Source: Streptomyces olindensis (GTDB lineage Bacteria; Actinomycetota; Actinomycetes; Streptomycetales; Streptomycetaceae). Taken from it: DNA of 64,000 nucleotides. Of the stretch, positions 49,636 through 58,629 are shown in pieces. A program made the translations under genes and the position numbers. The notes beneath the pieces were generated by a model. It made no database searches, was not told where the DNA came from, and saw only the letters and a list, made by a program, of their open reading frames with translations. The stretch's first letter is position 1. Every line of letters starts with the position of its first letter. The DNA is taken from assembly GCA_000696115.1 (NCBI GenBank), contig JJOH01000019.1, forward strand, positions 579,882 to 643,881, given 5' to 3'.

Positions 49636-51968
49636 GAGGGCGGACGTGCCGTTGTCCCGCCGGACCGGGCACCGGCGGACCGCGGTTCCAGCCGGACGAC
49701 GATGGACTTCGACGTGGGGGTGTTGCTGACGGCCGCCGTGGAGTCCAGGGGGACGAGGACGTTGGTCTCGGGGAAATAGGCGGCGCAGCAGCCCCGGGGG
49801 GTCGGGTACGGCACCGCCCGGAAGGCCGGTGCGCGGCGTTCCACGCCGTCCTCGAACTCACTGACGATGTCGACGAGGTCGCCGTCGGCCAGGCCTCGCT
49901 CGGCGAGGTCGTCGGGGTGCAGGAAGAGGACCCGGCGGCCCTGGTGGATGCCGCGGTAGCGGTCGTCCAGGCCGTAGATGGTGGTGTTGTACTGGTCGTG
50001 GGAGCGGAGCGTCTGCAGCAGCAGCCGGCCCGGCGGGACATCGGGGCTCTCCAGCCGGTTGACGGTGAAGTTGGCCAGGCCGGTGGCGGTCGGGAACCGG
50101 CGCTCGTCACGGGGCGGATGGGGCAGGCCGAAGCCGCCCGGCCGCCGCACCCGGGAGTTGAAGTCCTGGAAGCCGGGGATCACGCGTGCGATGCGGTCGC
50201 GGATGCGGTCGTAGTCCTCCTCGAAGTCGTCCCACGGCACCTGGGAGCCGGCCTCCCCGAGTGCGGCCCGCGCCATCCGGCAGATGATCGCGACCTCGCT
50301 CAGCAGCCGGCCGGACGCGGGCGCCAGCCGTCCCCGCGAGAGGTGCACCATGCCCATGGAGTCCTCCACCGTGACCAACTGGGGCCCGTTCGGCCGCAGG
50401 TCGGCCTCGGTCCGGCCGAGGCACGGGAGGATGAGGGCCTGCTCCCCGGCGACGACATGGGAGCGATTGAGCTTGGTCGAGATCTGGACGGTGAGACGAC
50501 ACCTGCGCAGTGCCTGCTCGGTCAGGTCGGTGTCGGGGGCCGCGGCGACGAAGTTGCCGCCCAGCGCGACGAAGACCCGCACCTCCCCGTCGCGCATGGC
50601 GCGGATGCTGTTGACCGCGTCGTGGCCGTGGTGGCGCGGGGGCGTGAAGGCGAACTCGTCGCCGAGCCGGTCCAGGAAGGCGTCGTCCGGCTTCTCGTGG
50701 ATGCCCATCGTCCGGTCGCCCTGCACATTGGAATGCCCGCGCACCGGGCACAGGCCGGCGCCCGGGCGCCCGATGTTGCCGCGCAGCAGCAGGAAGTTGA
50801 CGACGTCCCGGATGGTGGGCACGGAGTGCTGGTGCTGGGTCAGGCCCATCGCCCAGCAGACGACGATCCTCTCGGCGCCCAGCACCTGGCGGAACGCGGA
50901 CCGGATCTCCTCCTCGGACAGGCCGGTGGCCGCCAGGATGTCCGCCCAGGACGCCTTGCGGGCGTGCTCGGCGAACTCCTCGAAGCCATGCGTGTACCGG
51001 TCGATGAAGGAGGTGTCCAGACAGGTGCCCGGCGCCTCGTCCTCCGTCTCCAGCAGCATGCGGTTGAAGGCCTGGAAGAGTGCCTGGTCTCCGCCCAGTC
51101 TGATCTGCAGGAACCGGTCCGCCAGCTTGGTGCCGCCGCCGAGGACACCGGAGGGCCGCTGGGGGTTCTTGAACCGGAGCAGCCCGGCCTCGGGCAGCGG
51201 GTTGACCGCGATGACACGGGCGCCCCGCTGCTTGGCCTTCTCCAGCGCGGAGAGCATGCGGGGGTGGTTGGTGCCGGGGTTCTGGCCGACCACGAGGATG
51301 AGGTCGGCTTCGTGGAGGTCCTCCAGGCTGAGGCTGCCCTTGCCGATGCCGATGGTCTCCGTCAGGGCCGAGCCGCTGGACTCGTGGCACATGCTGGAGC
51401 AGTCCGGCAGGTTGTTGGTGCCGAACATGCGGACGAAGAGCTGGTAGAGGAACGCGGCCTCGTTGCTCGCCCGTCCCGAGGTGTAGAAGGCCGCCTGGTC
51501 CGGGTGATCGAGCGCGGCGAGTTCGCGGGCGATCACGGCGAACGCGTCGTCCCAGGTGATCGGCCGGTAGCGGTCGTCGCCGGCGGGGCGGTACATGGGG
51601 TGCGTGAGGCGTCCCTGCTGTCCGAGCCAGTAGTCGCTGCGCGGGAGCAGATCCTCCAGGGTGTGCTCGGCGAAGAAGTCCGGGGTCACCCGGCGGAGGG
51701 TCGCCTCCTCGGCCACGGCCTTGGCCCCGTTCTCGCAGAACTCCGCCTTGTGCCGGTGTTCCGGTTCGGGCCAGGCGCAGCCGGGGCAGTCGAAGCCCTC
51801 CTTCTGGTTGACCCGGAGCAGAGTGAGCAGGCTGCGGCGGGCCCCCATCTGTTCGCTCGCGTGCCGGAGCGAGGAGGTGACCGCGGGGATGCCGGCGGCG
51901 TACTCCTTCGGCGGGCCGACCCGCAGACGGGCGTCACCGGGGTCCTCGGCAGGTGGCTTGCGAGTCAT
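49632..51968 (-). CDS. Molybdopterin oxidoreductase, FdhF/YdeP family (formate dehydrogenase-like)
   Basis: 778 residues. The N-terminal cluster region is FDCPGCAWPEPEHRH with FCENGAKAV, the variant seen in YdeP-type enzymes. YTSGRASNEAAFLYQLFVR, the probable Mo-ligand cysteine in SMCHESSGSAL, and the molybdopterin-guanine domain at the C-terminus (LRSHDQYNTTIYGLDDRYRG) follow. ATG at 51968 has GGAG 11 bases upstream. The last dozen residues (after VVRLEP) run into the next promoter. The regulon operator upstream suggests it oxidises formate made by PurU and the mycothiol route; YdeP-family substrates are otherwise poorly known. Confidence 0.87.
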   Translation of the reverse strand: MTRKPPAEDPGDARLRVGPPKEYAAGIPAVTSSLRHASEQMGARRSLLTLLRVNQKEGFDCPGCAWPEPEHRHKAEFCENGAKAVAEEATLRRVTPDFFAEHTLEDLLPRSDYWLGQQGRLTHPMYRPAGDDRYRPITWDDAFAVIARELAALDHPDQAAFYTSGRASNEAAFLYQLFVRMFGTNNLPDCSSMCHESSGSALTETIGIGKGSLSLEDLHEADLILVVGQNPGTNHPRMLSALEKAKQRGARVIAVNPLPEAGLLRFKNPQRPSGVLGGGTKLADRFLQIRLGGDQALFQAFNRMLLETEDEAPGTCLDTSFIDRYTHGFEEFAEHARKASWADILAATGLSEEEIRSAFRQVLGAERIVVCWAMGLTQHQHSVPTIRDVVNFLLLRGNIGRPGAGLCPVRGHSNVQGDRTMGIHEKPDDAFLDRLGDEFAFTPPRHHGHDAVNSIRAMRDGEVRVFVALGGNFVAAAPDTDLTEQALRRCRLTVQISTKLNRSHVVAGEQALILPCLGRTEADLRPNGPQLVTVEDSMGMVHLSRGRLAPASGRLLSEVAIICRMARAALGEAGSQVPWDDFEEDYDRIRDRIARVIPGFQDFNSRVRRPGGFGLPHPPRDERRFPTATGLANFTVNRLESPDVPPGRLLLQTLRSHDQYNTTIYGLDDRYRGIHQGRRVLFLHPDDLAERGLADGDLVDIVSEFEDGVERRAPAFRAVPYPTPRGCCAAYFPETNVLVPLDSTAAVSNTPTSKSIVVRLEPRSAGARSGGTTARPPS

Positions 51969-52020
51969 CTGTAGCGCTACTCCGCGGTGTGGGGAGACCG
52001 GAGTCACGCCATGACCCCAG

Positions 52021-52090
52021 GTTGCGCATCACACAACGGTATCGTGATGCGCAACATGGAAAGAGAAACCTCGGAGCGGCGCCGTGTCAA
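52021..52090 (-). promoter_or_regulatory. Promoter and operator of the molybdopterin oxidoreductase gene
   Basis: Minus-strand TTGACA (52090-52085), then a perfect inverted repeat with 12-bp arms GTTGCGCATCAC (52021-52032) and GTGATGCGCAAC (52044-52055) around an 11-base centre. Each arm is itself a TTGCG-type half site. Confidence 0.77.
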
Positions 52091-52660
52091 GAGAACGACG
52101 GCAAGGGGGGAGGAACCGGAGCACCTGCTCGACGCCGTCCGCCTGTCGCGGCCGGTGTCCATTCGGCCGGGCCGGCCGTGGCGGGGCTCAGGCCCAGGCC
52201 GTCACCGGCACGAACGAACTGTCCTGCCGGGAACGTCCTGATGCTTCTGGGCACCGCGCTGACCTGCGTAGTAGCCCCATCGCGCAGCACCCCGTGCACA
52301 TCGCGTGCACAATGGCAGCGGCCGGCTCAGTGAGCGAGGCGCGCACGGTGAGGCCGCAGATCATCTCTGCCCCCTCCCCTTGCGAGCTGTGACAGCTGAG
52401 CCCGACACCCGCTTGATTGGTGCGCCGCCCCGGTGGCCACGCCCCCGCCCCACGTCAGCTTGTCGTCCCCGCCGCTGTGAGCGCGGCACCAGCGCCGCGT
52501 CGGGCAGTCCCACTGGGGCCGGAATGCCGAACAGCTCCTCGAAGGAAGCCGGTGCAGTTCCCAGTCCACTTCCAGGGCGAAGCCATTAGTCGCGCCCCTT
52601 CACTTCCGGCCCCGGGGCCTGCCGGACGGGTCAGACCCCGGGACCGAACACAGCGATGGC
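52091..52660. other. Intergenic region, no supported gene
   Basis: About 570 bases separating the betaine region from the copper cluster. Frames on both strands lack family features. CGGCCCCGGGGCCTGCCGG-like GC-rich symmetry just after the multicopper oxidase (52610-52630) could terminate that operon, but pairing is imperfect. Confidence 0.5.
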
Positions 52661-52662
52661 GG

Positions 52663-54264
52663 TCAGCTCTGGTAGGCGATCAGAGCCATCATGCCGACCT
52701 CCCCGTGGTACGCGTTGTGGCAGTGCATCATCCACTGGCCGGGGTTGTCGGCGTCGAAGACGACGGAGAGCTTCTTCTTGGGCAGCACGATGGCGGTGTC
52801 CTTGCGCGGGCCACTGTCCCCGAGCTGGTAGGTGTGCCCGTGCAGGTGCATCGGGTGCCACATCTCCGTGCTGTTGACGAAGTCCAGCCGGACCCGCTGC
52901 CCTTCCTCGACCGTGAGCGGATTCGCGGTCGGGTCGGCCATGTCGTAGGCCTTGCCGTTGACGGCCCAGTCGTACTTGTCCATGCCGCCGGTCAGCTCGA
53001 CGCGGTGCACCCGGTCCACCTTCTTGGACGGAAGGCGTACGTCGTCAGCCGCGCGCAGCTCTGACGCCGTCAGGATCCTGCCGTTCAGTTCCTTCGGGCG
53101 GACGGTGGCCTTCGGCGCACCGCCGGATGCCGTACGCGCCAGGGCCATGCCGGTGGCGTCCTTGCCCTCGGCCAGCGCGACGAGCGGGAAGACGCCGTCT
53201 CCGAGGGTGACCAGGACGTCGTACCGCTCCCCCATGCCGATCAGCAGGGCGTCGACCTGCTGGTGCTCGACAGGGAAGCCGTCGGTGTGGGTGATGGTCA
53301 GCTTGTGGCCGCCGAGCGCCACCCGATACGCCGTGTCGCCGCCCGCGTTGATGATGCGCAGCCGGACCCGCCGGCCGGGCTTGGTCTGCAAGACGGCGGG
53401 GTCAGCGGGGACACGGCCATTGACCAAGTGGTACGGGTACTTCACGTCGCCGGCGTCGCCACCGAGCAGCTCGCTCTCGGCACCCATCAGCATGAACTTC
53501 ATCGACGAGCCACCGGACGAGGGTGAGGCGGACGGGGACGGCGAGTCCTCCCCCATGTCCATGTCGCCCATGTCGTGGCCCTCGTGAGCACCGGAGCCGG
53601 CGTGGCCGCCCATGTCCATGCCGCTCATACCGCGCCGCATCTCGGCAAGGACCTCGTCGGGGGTGCCGGTGACTCCGTCGACCCAGTCGTCCAGGACGAC
53701 GACCCATTCGTCGTCGTACGACAGCGGTTCCTTCGGGTCCTCGACGATCAGCGGCGCGTAGAGGCCCCGGTCGAGTTGGACGCCGACGTGGGGGTGGAAG
53801 AAGTACGTGCCGGGGGCGTCGGCGATGAAGCGGTAGGTGAAGTTGGCGCCCGCGCGTACGGCCTGCTGGGTAACCGGTGGTACCCCGTCCATATCGTTGC
53901 GCATGGCGATGCCGTGCCAGTGGATGGACGTGGTGGTCTTACTCGGCAGCTGGTTGGAGAGTTCGGCGGCCAGGGTGTCGCCGGCGGACAGGCGGATCTC
54001 CTTGCCCGGGGCCTGGCCGCTGAAGGCCCAGCTCTTGGCCATGACGCCGCCCCCGAGGTCGAGCATGGCGGGCGCGGCGGTCAGGGCCACCTTCTGCGTC
54101 CTGCCGGTGCACTTCCGCTTCCTCTCGGCTGCGGCGACCGCCGAGCCTGAGGGGCTGACCAGGGCGGGTGCCGCGCTGGAGCCGCTGCTGCAGGCGGCGA
54201 GCGCGCCGACGCCCGCGACGCCGAGCCCGGCGAGCAGGACGGAGCGGCGGTTGATGCTGTTCAT
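52663..54264 (-). CDS. Multicopper oxidase (CueO/CopA-like), exported lipoprotein
   Basis: 533 residues. Tat-type signal (INRRSVLLAGLGVAG) ends in lipobox LAACSS. The four copper-binding strings are HWHGIA, FFHPHVG, HPMHLHGH and MHCHNAYHGEVGMM (type 1 site with methionine). Between domains 1 and 2 lies a Met/His-rich loop (MSGMDMGGHAG, HEGHDMGDMDMG) like that of CueO, which binds cuprous ions. Probably oxidises Cu(I) outside the membrane. ATG at 54264 has GAGGA upstream. It follows a DUF6153-like gene by about 95 bases. Confidence 0.92.
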   Translation of the reverse strand: MNSINRRSVLLAGLGVAGVGALAACSSGSSAAPALVSPSGSAVAAAERKRKCTGRTQKVALTAAPAMLDLGGGVMAKSWAFSGQAPGKEIRLSAGDTLAAELSNQLPSKTTTSIHWHGIAMRNDMDGVPPVTQQAVRAGANFTYRFIADAPGTYFFHPHVGVQLDRGLYAPLIVEDPKEPLSYDDEWVVVLDDWVDGVTGTPDEVLAEMRRGMSGMDMGGHAGSGAHEGHDMGDMDMGEDSPSPSASPSSGGSSMKFMLMGAESELLGGDAGDVKYPYHLVNGRVPADPAVLQTKPGRRVRLRIINAGGDTAYRVALGGHKLTITHTDGFPVEHQQVDALLIGMGERYDVLVTLGDGVFPLVALAEGKDATGMALARTASGGAPKATVRPKELNGRILTASELRAADDVRLPSKKVDRVHRVELTGGMDKYDWAVNGKAYDMADPTANPLTVEEGQRVRLDFVNSTEMWHPMHLHGHTYQLGDSGPRKDTAIVLPKKKLSVVFDADNPGQWMMHCHNAYHGEVGMMALIAYQS

Positions 54265-54358
54265 GGGTGTCCTCGATCTCAGTGTGCGCATACGGTGGTT
54301 GGCGTGCTGGGACGGCTCCTCGGCATGACGAAGGCGCGAGGAAGCCGTTGGGCACGGC

Positions 54359-54856
54359 CTAAATGCGCAGTTGAGAGAGAACGGACAGGTCCGGGGGCGC
54401 TCGATCCACTGTCCCGGCGGAATGGGGCGCTGCGGCGACGGCTCCGGGAGCGGGGAGACCCCACGGCGCCGGGGTCTGTACCGGCACCGGGACCTTCACG
54501 ACCTCCAAGCTCCCGGTCGAGCAGTGCTGCATGGCCACACCGGAGCAGGGCGGGCCATCAGCACTGCTCATCGGCGGCGCGGAGGCCATCGTCGGCTCTG
54601 CGGCCTGCCCGGCGGTGCTTCCGTGCTCATGCCCGGACATGGCCGTCGCCGGTGCGCTATGGCCGCCCGACATCACCATGCCGGACGTCATCACATGCGT
54701 GGCGGATGAAGCGGTCGGGCCGATCGCCACGGCGGCCGTCTCATGGTGAATCAGTACGGCGAGTGCTGCGAGCAGAGCGATGACGGCGGCACGTACCCAG
54801 CGGACGACGCCGTGCGCGGCATGGGTCCGCGGGGCACAAGCTCCACGTGGGGGCAT
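54359..54856 (-). CDS. DUF6153-like small membrane-anchored protein, copy 1
   Basis: 165 residues. A basic start, one membrane segment (VRAAVIALLAALAVLIHHE) and a Met/His-rich middle (VMTSGMVMSGGHSA, SGHEHG) with two or more cysteines suggest metal handling outside the cell. The C-terminus RAPPDLSVLSQLRI matches the closing motif of DUF6153 proteins and of the second copy at 59404-59877. A TACCC-N5-GGGTA box lies 40 bases upstream of the ATG. Probably co-transcribed with the multicopper oxidase. Function unknown. Confidence 0.8.
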   Translation of the reverse strand: MPPRGACAPRTHAAHGVVRWVRAAVIALLAALAVLIHHETAAVAIGPTASSATHVMTSGMVMSGGHSAPATAMSGHEHGSTAGQAAEPTMASAPPMSSADGPPCSGVAMQHCSTGSLEVVKVPVPVQTPAPWGLPAPGAVAAAPHSAGTVDRAPPDLSVLSQLRI

Positions 54857-54896
54857 CGCTTCCCTCTGGGTTCCGGTGAGACGACTGCCGCCAATA

Positions 54897-54911
54897 TACC
54901 CGTAGGGGGTA
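54897..54911 (-). promoter_or_regulatory. Candidate CsoR copper-repressor box
   Basis: TACCCGTAGGGGGTA has the TACCC-N5-GGGTA form of Streptomyces CsoR operators and sits 40 bases before the DUF6153-like/multicopper oxidase genes. No csoR gene is in the window. Confidence 0.6.
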
Positions 54912-54952
54912 AGCCGAACTCCGGGCCGCAGACGCGCCCGACCGCAGTGCCC

Positions 54953-55501
54953 TCACGTCTGAGGCACGGACACCGCACCCGGCGCGCTACGCCCCTCGCG
55001 CTGCGCTCCCTGCTTTCGCTGCCCGAACGGAGTGACGCCCCGCGGCTTGTACACCGCGAGCGCCATGGCCAGCAGCAGCACGACCAGTGCGAGCACGGAG
55101 TGCAGCACAGGAGAGAAGTCGCGCACCGAGGACAGCTCAGCCTCCGGGTCCGCCGCCCTGTGCGCCATGGACCTGAACGTCCCCATGTAGATCAGCAGGA
55201 CGACGGTGGCCACGACGTTGATCAGAAGCTTGAACAGGACCCAGTAGTGACGGAAGAGGCCCCAAGGCGTCCCCAGCGACTGGACGATGCCGGTGAGCAG
55301 CGCGGCAAAGGCGAGCGGGACGAGGGTGTACCAGGCGGTCGGCTCCATCACGAGGTAGACGCCGCGCACCGTCGCCGGGTCCTGGCTGGTTGTGCCGATC
55401 ACCGCCAGGGCGAGAAAGGCCACGACCGCGCCGAGCCAACCGACCGAGGACGTGACGTGCGCGACGAGGGCCAGCTTGCGCAGGCGGGGCGGCATGGTCA
55501 T
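54953..55501 (-). CDS. DUF2269-like four-helix membrane protein
   Basis: 182 residues with four hydrophobic segments (about 10-32, 55-75, 85-107, 130-150) and histidines in VAHVTSSVGWLGA and RHYWVLFK. The pattern resembles DUF2269/CopD-like membrane proteins. A basic tail follows the last helix. The ATG overlaps the stop of the small upstream gene (ATGA). The neighbouring copper genes hint at a role in metal or heme handling, but nothing more specific can be said. Confidence 0.72.
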   Translation of the reverse strand: MTMPPRLRKLALVAHVTSSVGWLGAVVAFLALAVIGTTSQDPATVRGVYLVMEPTAWYTLVPLAFAALLTGIVQSLGTPWGLFRHYWVLFKLLINVVATVVLLIYMGTFRSMAHRAADPEAELSSVRDFSPVLHSVLALVVLLLAMALAVYKPRGVTPFGQRKQGAQREGRSAPGAVSVPQT

Positions 55502-55746
55502 CCGATGCCCCCGGTGGACGGTCCGTCGGGTGCAGACACGCCGACGGGCGGAGCCTGTCCCCCGAAGTGACTGCCGGGACCGTGACCACCCGGTCCCGCC
55601 ACCAGATGCATGATCACGAAGAGCAGGACCACGACCAGCGCGACGAACCCGGCCTTCACCCAGCGCGGCACTCCCGCGCGCGTTGCGCTGCCGGAAGTCC
55701 CATCGGCCGTCTTGCGAGTGGCCGGCTCCTGGGACGGATCCACCAT
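55498..55746 (-). CDS. Small single-pass membrane protein, unknown function
   Basis: 82 residues. A hydrophilic N-terminus, one membrane segment (WVKAGFVALVVVLLFVIMHL) and a Gly/His/Pro-rich outer tail (GPGGHGPGSHFGGQ). ATG at 55746 is supported by AAGGAG 8 bases upstream; longer frames are not. Overlaps the next gene by ATGA, so both are made together. No family recognised. Confidence 0.72.
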   Translation of the reverse strand: MVDPSQEPATRKTADGTSGSATRAGVPRWVKAGFVALVVVLLFVIMHLVAGPGGHGPGSHFGGQAPPVGVSAPDGPSTGGIG

Positions 55747-55801
55747 GAGGGTTCTCCTTTTCTCGCCCAGGCCTGGGCGGCGTGCCGGTCGAACGAGCCC
55801 A

Positions 55802-55843
55802 GCTTTATCGAGACACTCTGTCGCTGTCAAACCATAGTGTCTC
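55802..55843. promoter_or_regulatory. Divergent promoter region with TetR-type inverted repeat
   Basis: GAGACACT (55810-55817) and AGTGTCTC (55836-55843) form an 8-bp inverted repeat. On the minus strand TTGACA (55830-55825), 17 bases and TAAAGC (55807-55802) make a promoter for the small membrane genes; the repeat brackets the -35 box. Confidence 0.62.
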
Positions 55844-55870
55844 CACATCGGCGTCCCGTACGCTTTCTGC

Positions 55871-56458
55871 GTGCCGAAGCTCTGGAACGAGACGATCGAG
55901 GCGCACCGCCGCGAGGTGCGCGACGCCATCCTGGACAGCACCGCCGCACTCGCGGCCGAGAAGGGCCCCCTGTCGGTGACGATGTCTCAGATCGCGGAGA
56001 AGGCCGGTATCGGGCGGGCCACGCTGTACAAGTACTTCCCGGACGTCGAAGCGATCCTGCACGCCTGGCACGCGCGCGAGATCGCCGGGCACCTGGCCCG
56101 GTTGACGGAAGTCCGGGACCGGACCGACGGACCGGGCAAGCGCCTCGAAGCGGTCCTGGAGGCCTACGCCCTCATCACCCATGCGTCCCACGGCCACCAC
56201 GACACGGACCTGGGAGCGTTCCTGCATCGGGACAGCGGCGACCACCTCGCCCACTCACACCGTCGCCTCCAGCACATGGTCCAGGACCTGCTGACCGAGG
56301 CGGCACAGGCCGGCGACGTCAGGGCCGACATCCCGCCCGCCGAACTCACGCGCTACTGCCTCAGCGCCCTGGCGGCAGCACGAACCCTGCCGTCCGAGGC
56401 CGCCGTGCGACGCCTGGTCACGGTCACCCTGGCCGGCGTGCGCCCTTCACCGCACTGA
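55871..56458 (+). CDS. TetR family transcriptional regulator
   Basis: 195 residues. N-terminal HTH with VTMSQIAEKAGIGRATLYKYFPDVEAIL (residues about 37-64) and an all-helical ligand domain containing the His-rich patch HASHGHHDTD, possibly for metal binding. The GTG start at 55871 has no strong ribosome site. It is divergent from the membrane-protein pair and lies beside an 8-bp inverted repeat that probably is its operator. Confidence 0.9.
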   Translation: MPKLWNETIEAHRREVRDAILDSTAALAAEKGPLSVTMSQIAEKAGIGRATLYKYFPDVEAILHAWHAREIAGHLARLTEVRDRTDGPGKRLEAVLEAYALITHASHGHHDTDLGAFLHRDSGDHLAHSHRRLQHMVQDLLTEAAQAGDVRADIPPAELTRYCLSALAAARTLPSEAAVRRLVTVTLAGVRPSPH

Positions 56459-56609
56459 CGCCCTCGGAGAGGGAACTTCCGCCTTCTGAACGCGCCTTGG
56501 CCTCACCACGTACTAAGGGCATCCGTAGACAACAGCCAGAGGACGGCCCACGTCGACGCGTCCGCGAACCACCGCACGCGCGACGGCCGGTCGATGCGGA
56601 GGGCAGCAA

Positions 56610-57509
56610 ATGGGAAGTCCGGCTCTGACCTGGACGCTGACGACGGTCGCCGCACTCGTGACCGTCGTGAGCGCAGCCCGGCTCGCCGCAGCGGGCAACG
56701 GAGAGGCCCGATTCGCCGCCGGAGGCGACGTCGTCATGGCCGGTGGCATGGCCGCGATGTTCCTGCCCGCGACGGCAGCCAGCTTCGGCGACCACGGCCT
56801 GTGGTGGGTCACGGCGTTCACCGCCGTCGGCCTCGGCGGTGTGGCCCTGTCCGTGCACCACGCTCGGCTGCACGGCTGGCAACACGGTCGCCGCTGGGCA
56901 CACCACGTCATCGGCAGTGCCGCGATGGTGATCATGACGCTGGCCATGCCGGGCACCGATTCCCCGCCGGCTCTGGCTCTGGGTGGGCACTCGATGGCCG
57001 GCATGAATCACGGACATGGCCACGGGTCCGCCGGAACGTCCGACGCCCCGGAGCTGGCGGGCATGGCCGGCATGGACCACTCCTCAGGGATGACCGCCCA
57101 CGACATGACGACCGGCGCCGGCCACAGCGCCGCGGCGGGAGGCTCCGCTTCTGTGTGGCGTGTCGTTCTGTTCGCGCTGGCCTTGTACTTCCTGCTCTCG
57201 ATCGTCGCGTCCGTATGGGCGCGGCTCCGCGGCACCGACCGGCAGGCGGGCGCGGGCCGCGGCGCAGCCAGGGGCCGCTGGGCACGACGGTTCCTGGCCC
57301 TGCCCGACGCGATCGTGGTGTTCGTCGCGTCCCTGGCCCTGTCCGTCTGGGACAAGGCCCGGTCGGGAGGGAACAAGCGCCGGGCCCACGCGGCGGCAGG
57401 CAACCGGAGCCGCCGTCGCCCGCCGGGTACGTCACCGGCCGCAGCGCTGATGGCCCACATCGGCATGGGCGGCACGATGTGCGCCATGCTCGTCATGATG
57501 GCCGGCTGA
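56610..57509 (+). CDS. DUF5134-like multi-pass membrane protein
   Basis: 299 residues. Several hydrophobic segments: four in the first 125 residues (LTTVAALVTVVSAARLAA; GGDVVMAGGMAAMFLPA; WWVTAFTAVGLGGVALS; HHVIGSAAMVIMTLAMPG), a Met/His/Gly-rich loop (HSMAGMNHGHGHG, MAGMDHSSGM) and two more membrane segments. The N-terminal half matches actinobacterial DUF5134 proteins. ATG at 56610 follows GAGGGCAGCAA. The loop composition fits the copper cluster, but the activity is unknown. Confidence 0.8.
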   Translation: MGSPALTWTLTTVAALVTVVSAARLAAAGNGEARFAAGGDVVMAGGMAAMFLPATAASFGDHGLWWVTAFTAVGLGGVALSVHHARLHGWQHGRRWAHHVIGSAAMVIMTLAMPGTDSPPALALGGHSMAGMNHGHGHGSAGTSDAPELAGMAGMDHSSGMTAHDMTTGAGHSAAAGGSASVWRVVLFALALYFLLSIVASVWARLRGTDRQAGAGRGAARGRWARRFLALPDAIVVFVASLALSVWDKARSGGNKRRAHAAAGNRSRRRPPGTSPAAALMAHIGMGGTMCAMLVMMAG

Positions 57510-57639
57510 CGCCCCGTCGCCCGGACTTGGAGCACAGGGTGAGGCCCCTGCGGCGTCGGGAGCCATCGGGCACCGCAGGGGTCCACGTGGACGCCGAGTC
57601 GAGCTCTGGTGTGAAGTCGCGCGGCCCGGGAGATACCGC

Positions 57640-58500
57640 TCAGTGGGCGCCGTTCGATTCGACGGCGAGGCGCTTCGTGAACGCGTTGCCGCCGTTCTTC
57701 GACTCGTACACCCCGGTCTGGGTGGCTACCAGGATGTGCTCGGCGTCGACGGCCGTGAGTGCTTGGGGCTGGCCGCCCGGCACGGTGGCGACCTTCTTCC
57801 AGGTGCGTCCGCCGTCACTGCTGCGGTGTACGCCCCCGGAGGTGTCGATGCCGTACAAGTCGTTCTTCGCCGCCCAGGAGAGGAAGGCCATCACCGGCTT
57901 CTCGCCCTTGGCGAAGGTCCTGCCGCCATCGGCGCTCCGGGCCACGCCGTCGGCGGTGGTGGCGAGCACGAGGTCGGGGTCCTGCGGGCTGACCGCGATG
58001 TCGATGGCTTCCAGCCGCGCGCCGTCCTTCCAGGAGACGCCGTCCTTGGTCGTGCGGACCAGGCCGTTGGTGGAGTCGTAGCCGTAGACCGTGCCGTGGG
58101 CGAACTCCAGGGCGTGGAAGTCCGACTCGCCGGACAGGGACAGGGACTTCCAGCTCCTGCCCGCGTCGGTGCTCTTGATGAGCCCCTTGTTGCCACCGGA
58201 GGCCGGGTGGCCGCTGGCGTAGAAGGTCTTGGCCCCGGCCACGGTGAAGCCCATGAAGTCGTCCTTGCTGTCACCCACCAGCTCGGGCTCCCCCTTGGCG
58301 TCGGGGCTGTAGACGCCCTCGTGGGTGGCGACGTACAGGCGCTGATCGGCGGGGTCCAGACCGAGACCGTGGATGTGACTCACGGTCGTCCCAGAAGCGG
58401 CGGAGCCGGTCGCGGCGTCGCCTCCGCTGCCGGAGCAGGCGGCCAGGGTGAGGGCAAGAGCCAGGGCAGTGGCTGCCACGGCGGCAGGGCGCTTGTTCAT
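57640..58500 (-). CDS. BNR-repeat lipoprotein (F510_1955-like, beta-propeller)
   Basis: 286 residues. Signal peptide with lipobox LTLAACSGS. The body has several Asp-box (SxDxGxxW) repeats: STDAGRSWKSL, SADGGRTFAKG, SSDGGRTWKKV, as in sialidase-like propellers. HIHGLGLDPADQRLYVATH at the start matches a family often found in metal-resistance clusters. ATG at 58500 follows GAGGAATC. Sugar cleavage is not supported by any visible catalytic site. Confidence 0.82.
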   Translation of the reverse strand: MNKRPAAVAATALALALTLAACSGSGGDAATGSAASGTTVSHIHGLGLDPADQRLYVATHEGVYSPDAKGEPELVGDSKDDFMGFTVAGAKTFYASGHPASGGNKGLIKSTDAGRSWKSLSLSGESDFHALEFAHGTVYGYDSTNGLVRTTKDGVSWKDGARLEAIDIAVSPQDPDLVLATTADGVARSADGGRTFAKGEKPVMAFLSWAAKNDLYGIDTSGGVHRSSDGGRTWKKVATVPGGQPQALTAVDAEHILVATQTGVYESKNGGNAFTKRLAVESNGAH

Positions 58501-58629
58501 GATTCCTCGGGGCGTACGTGTGCACCGGAGCGGCGACGGCCGATCACGGTGATGGCGGCGTGGGGAGACGACCGCCCGGGCTCCTCGGGTGGCGCCTCGG
58601 AGCCCTGGGCGGTCAGTGGGTGATGCGGA

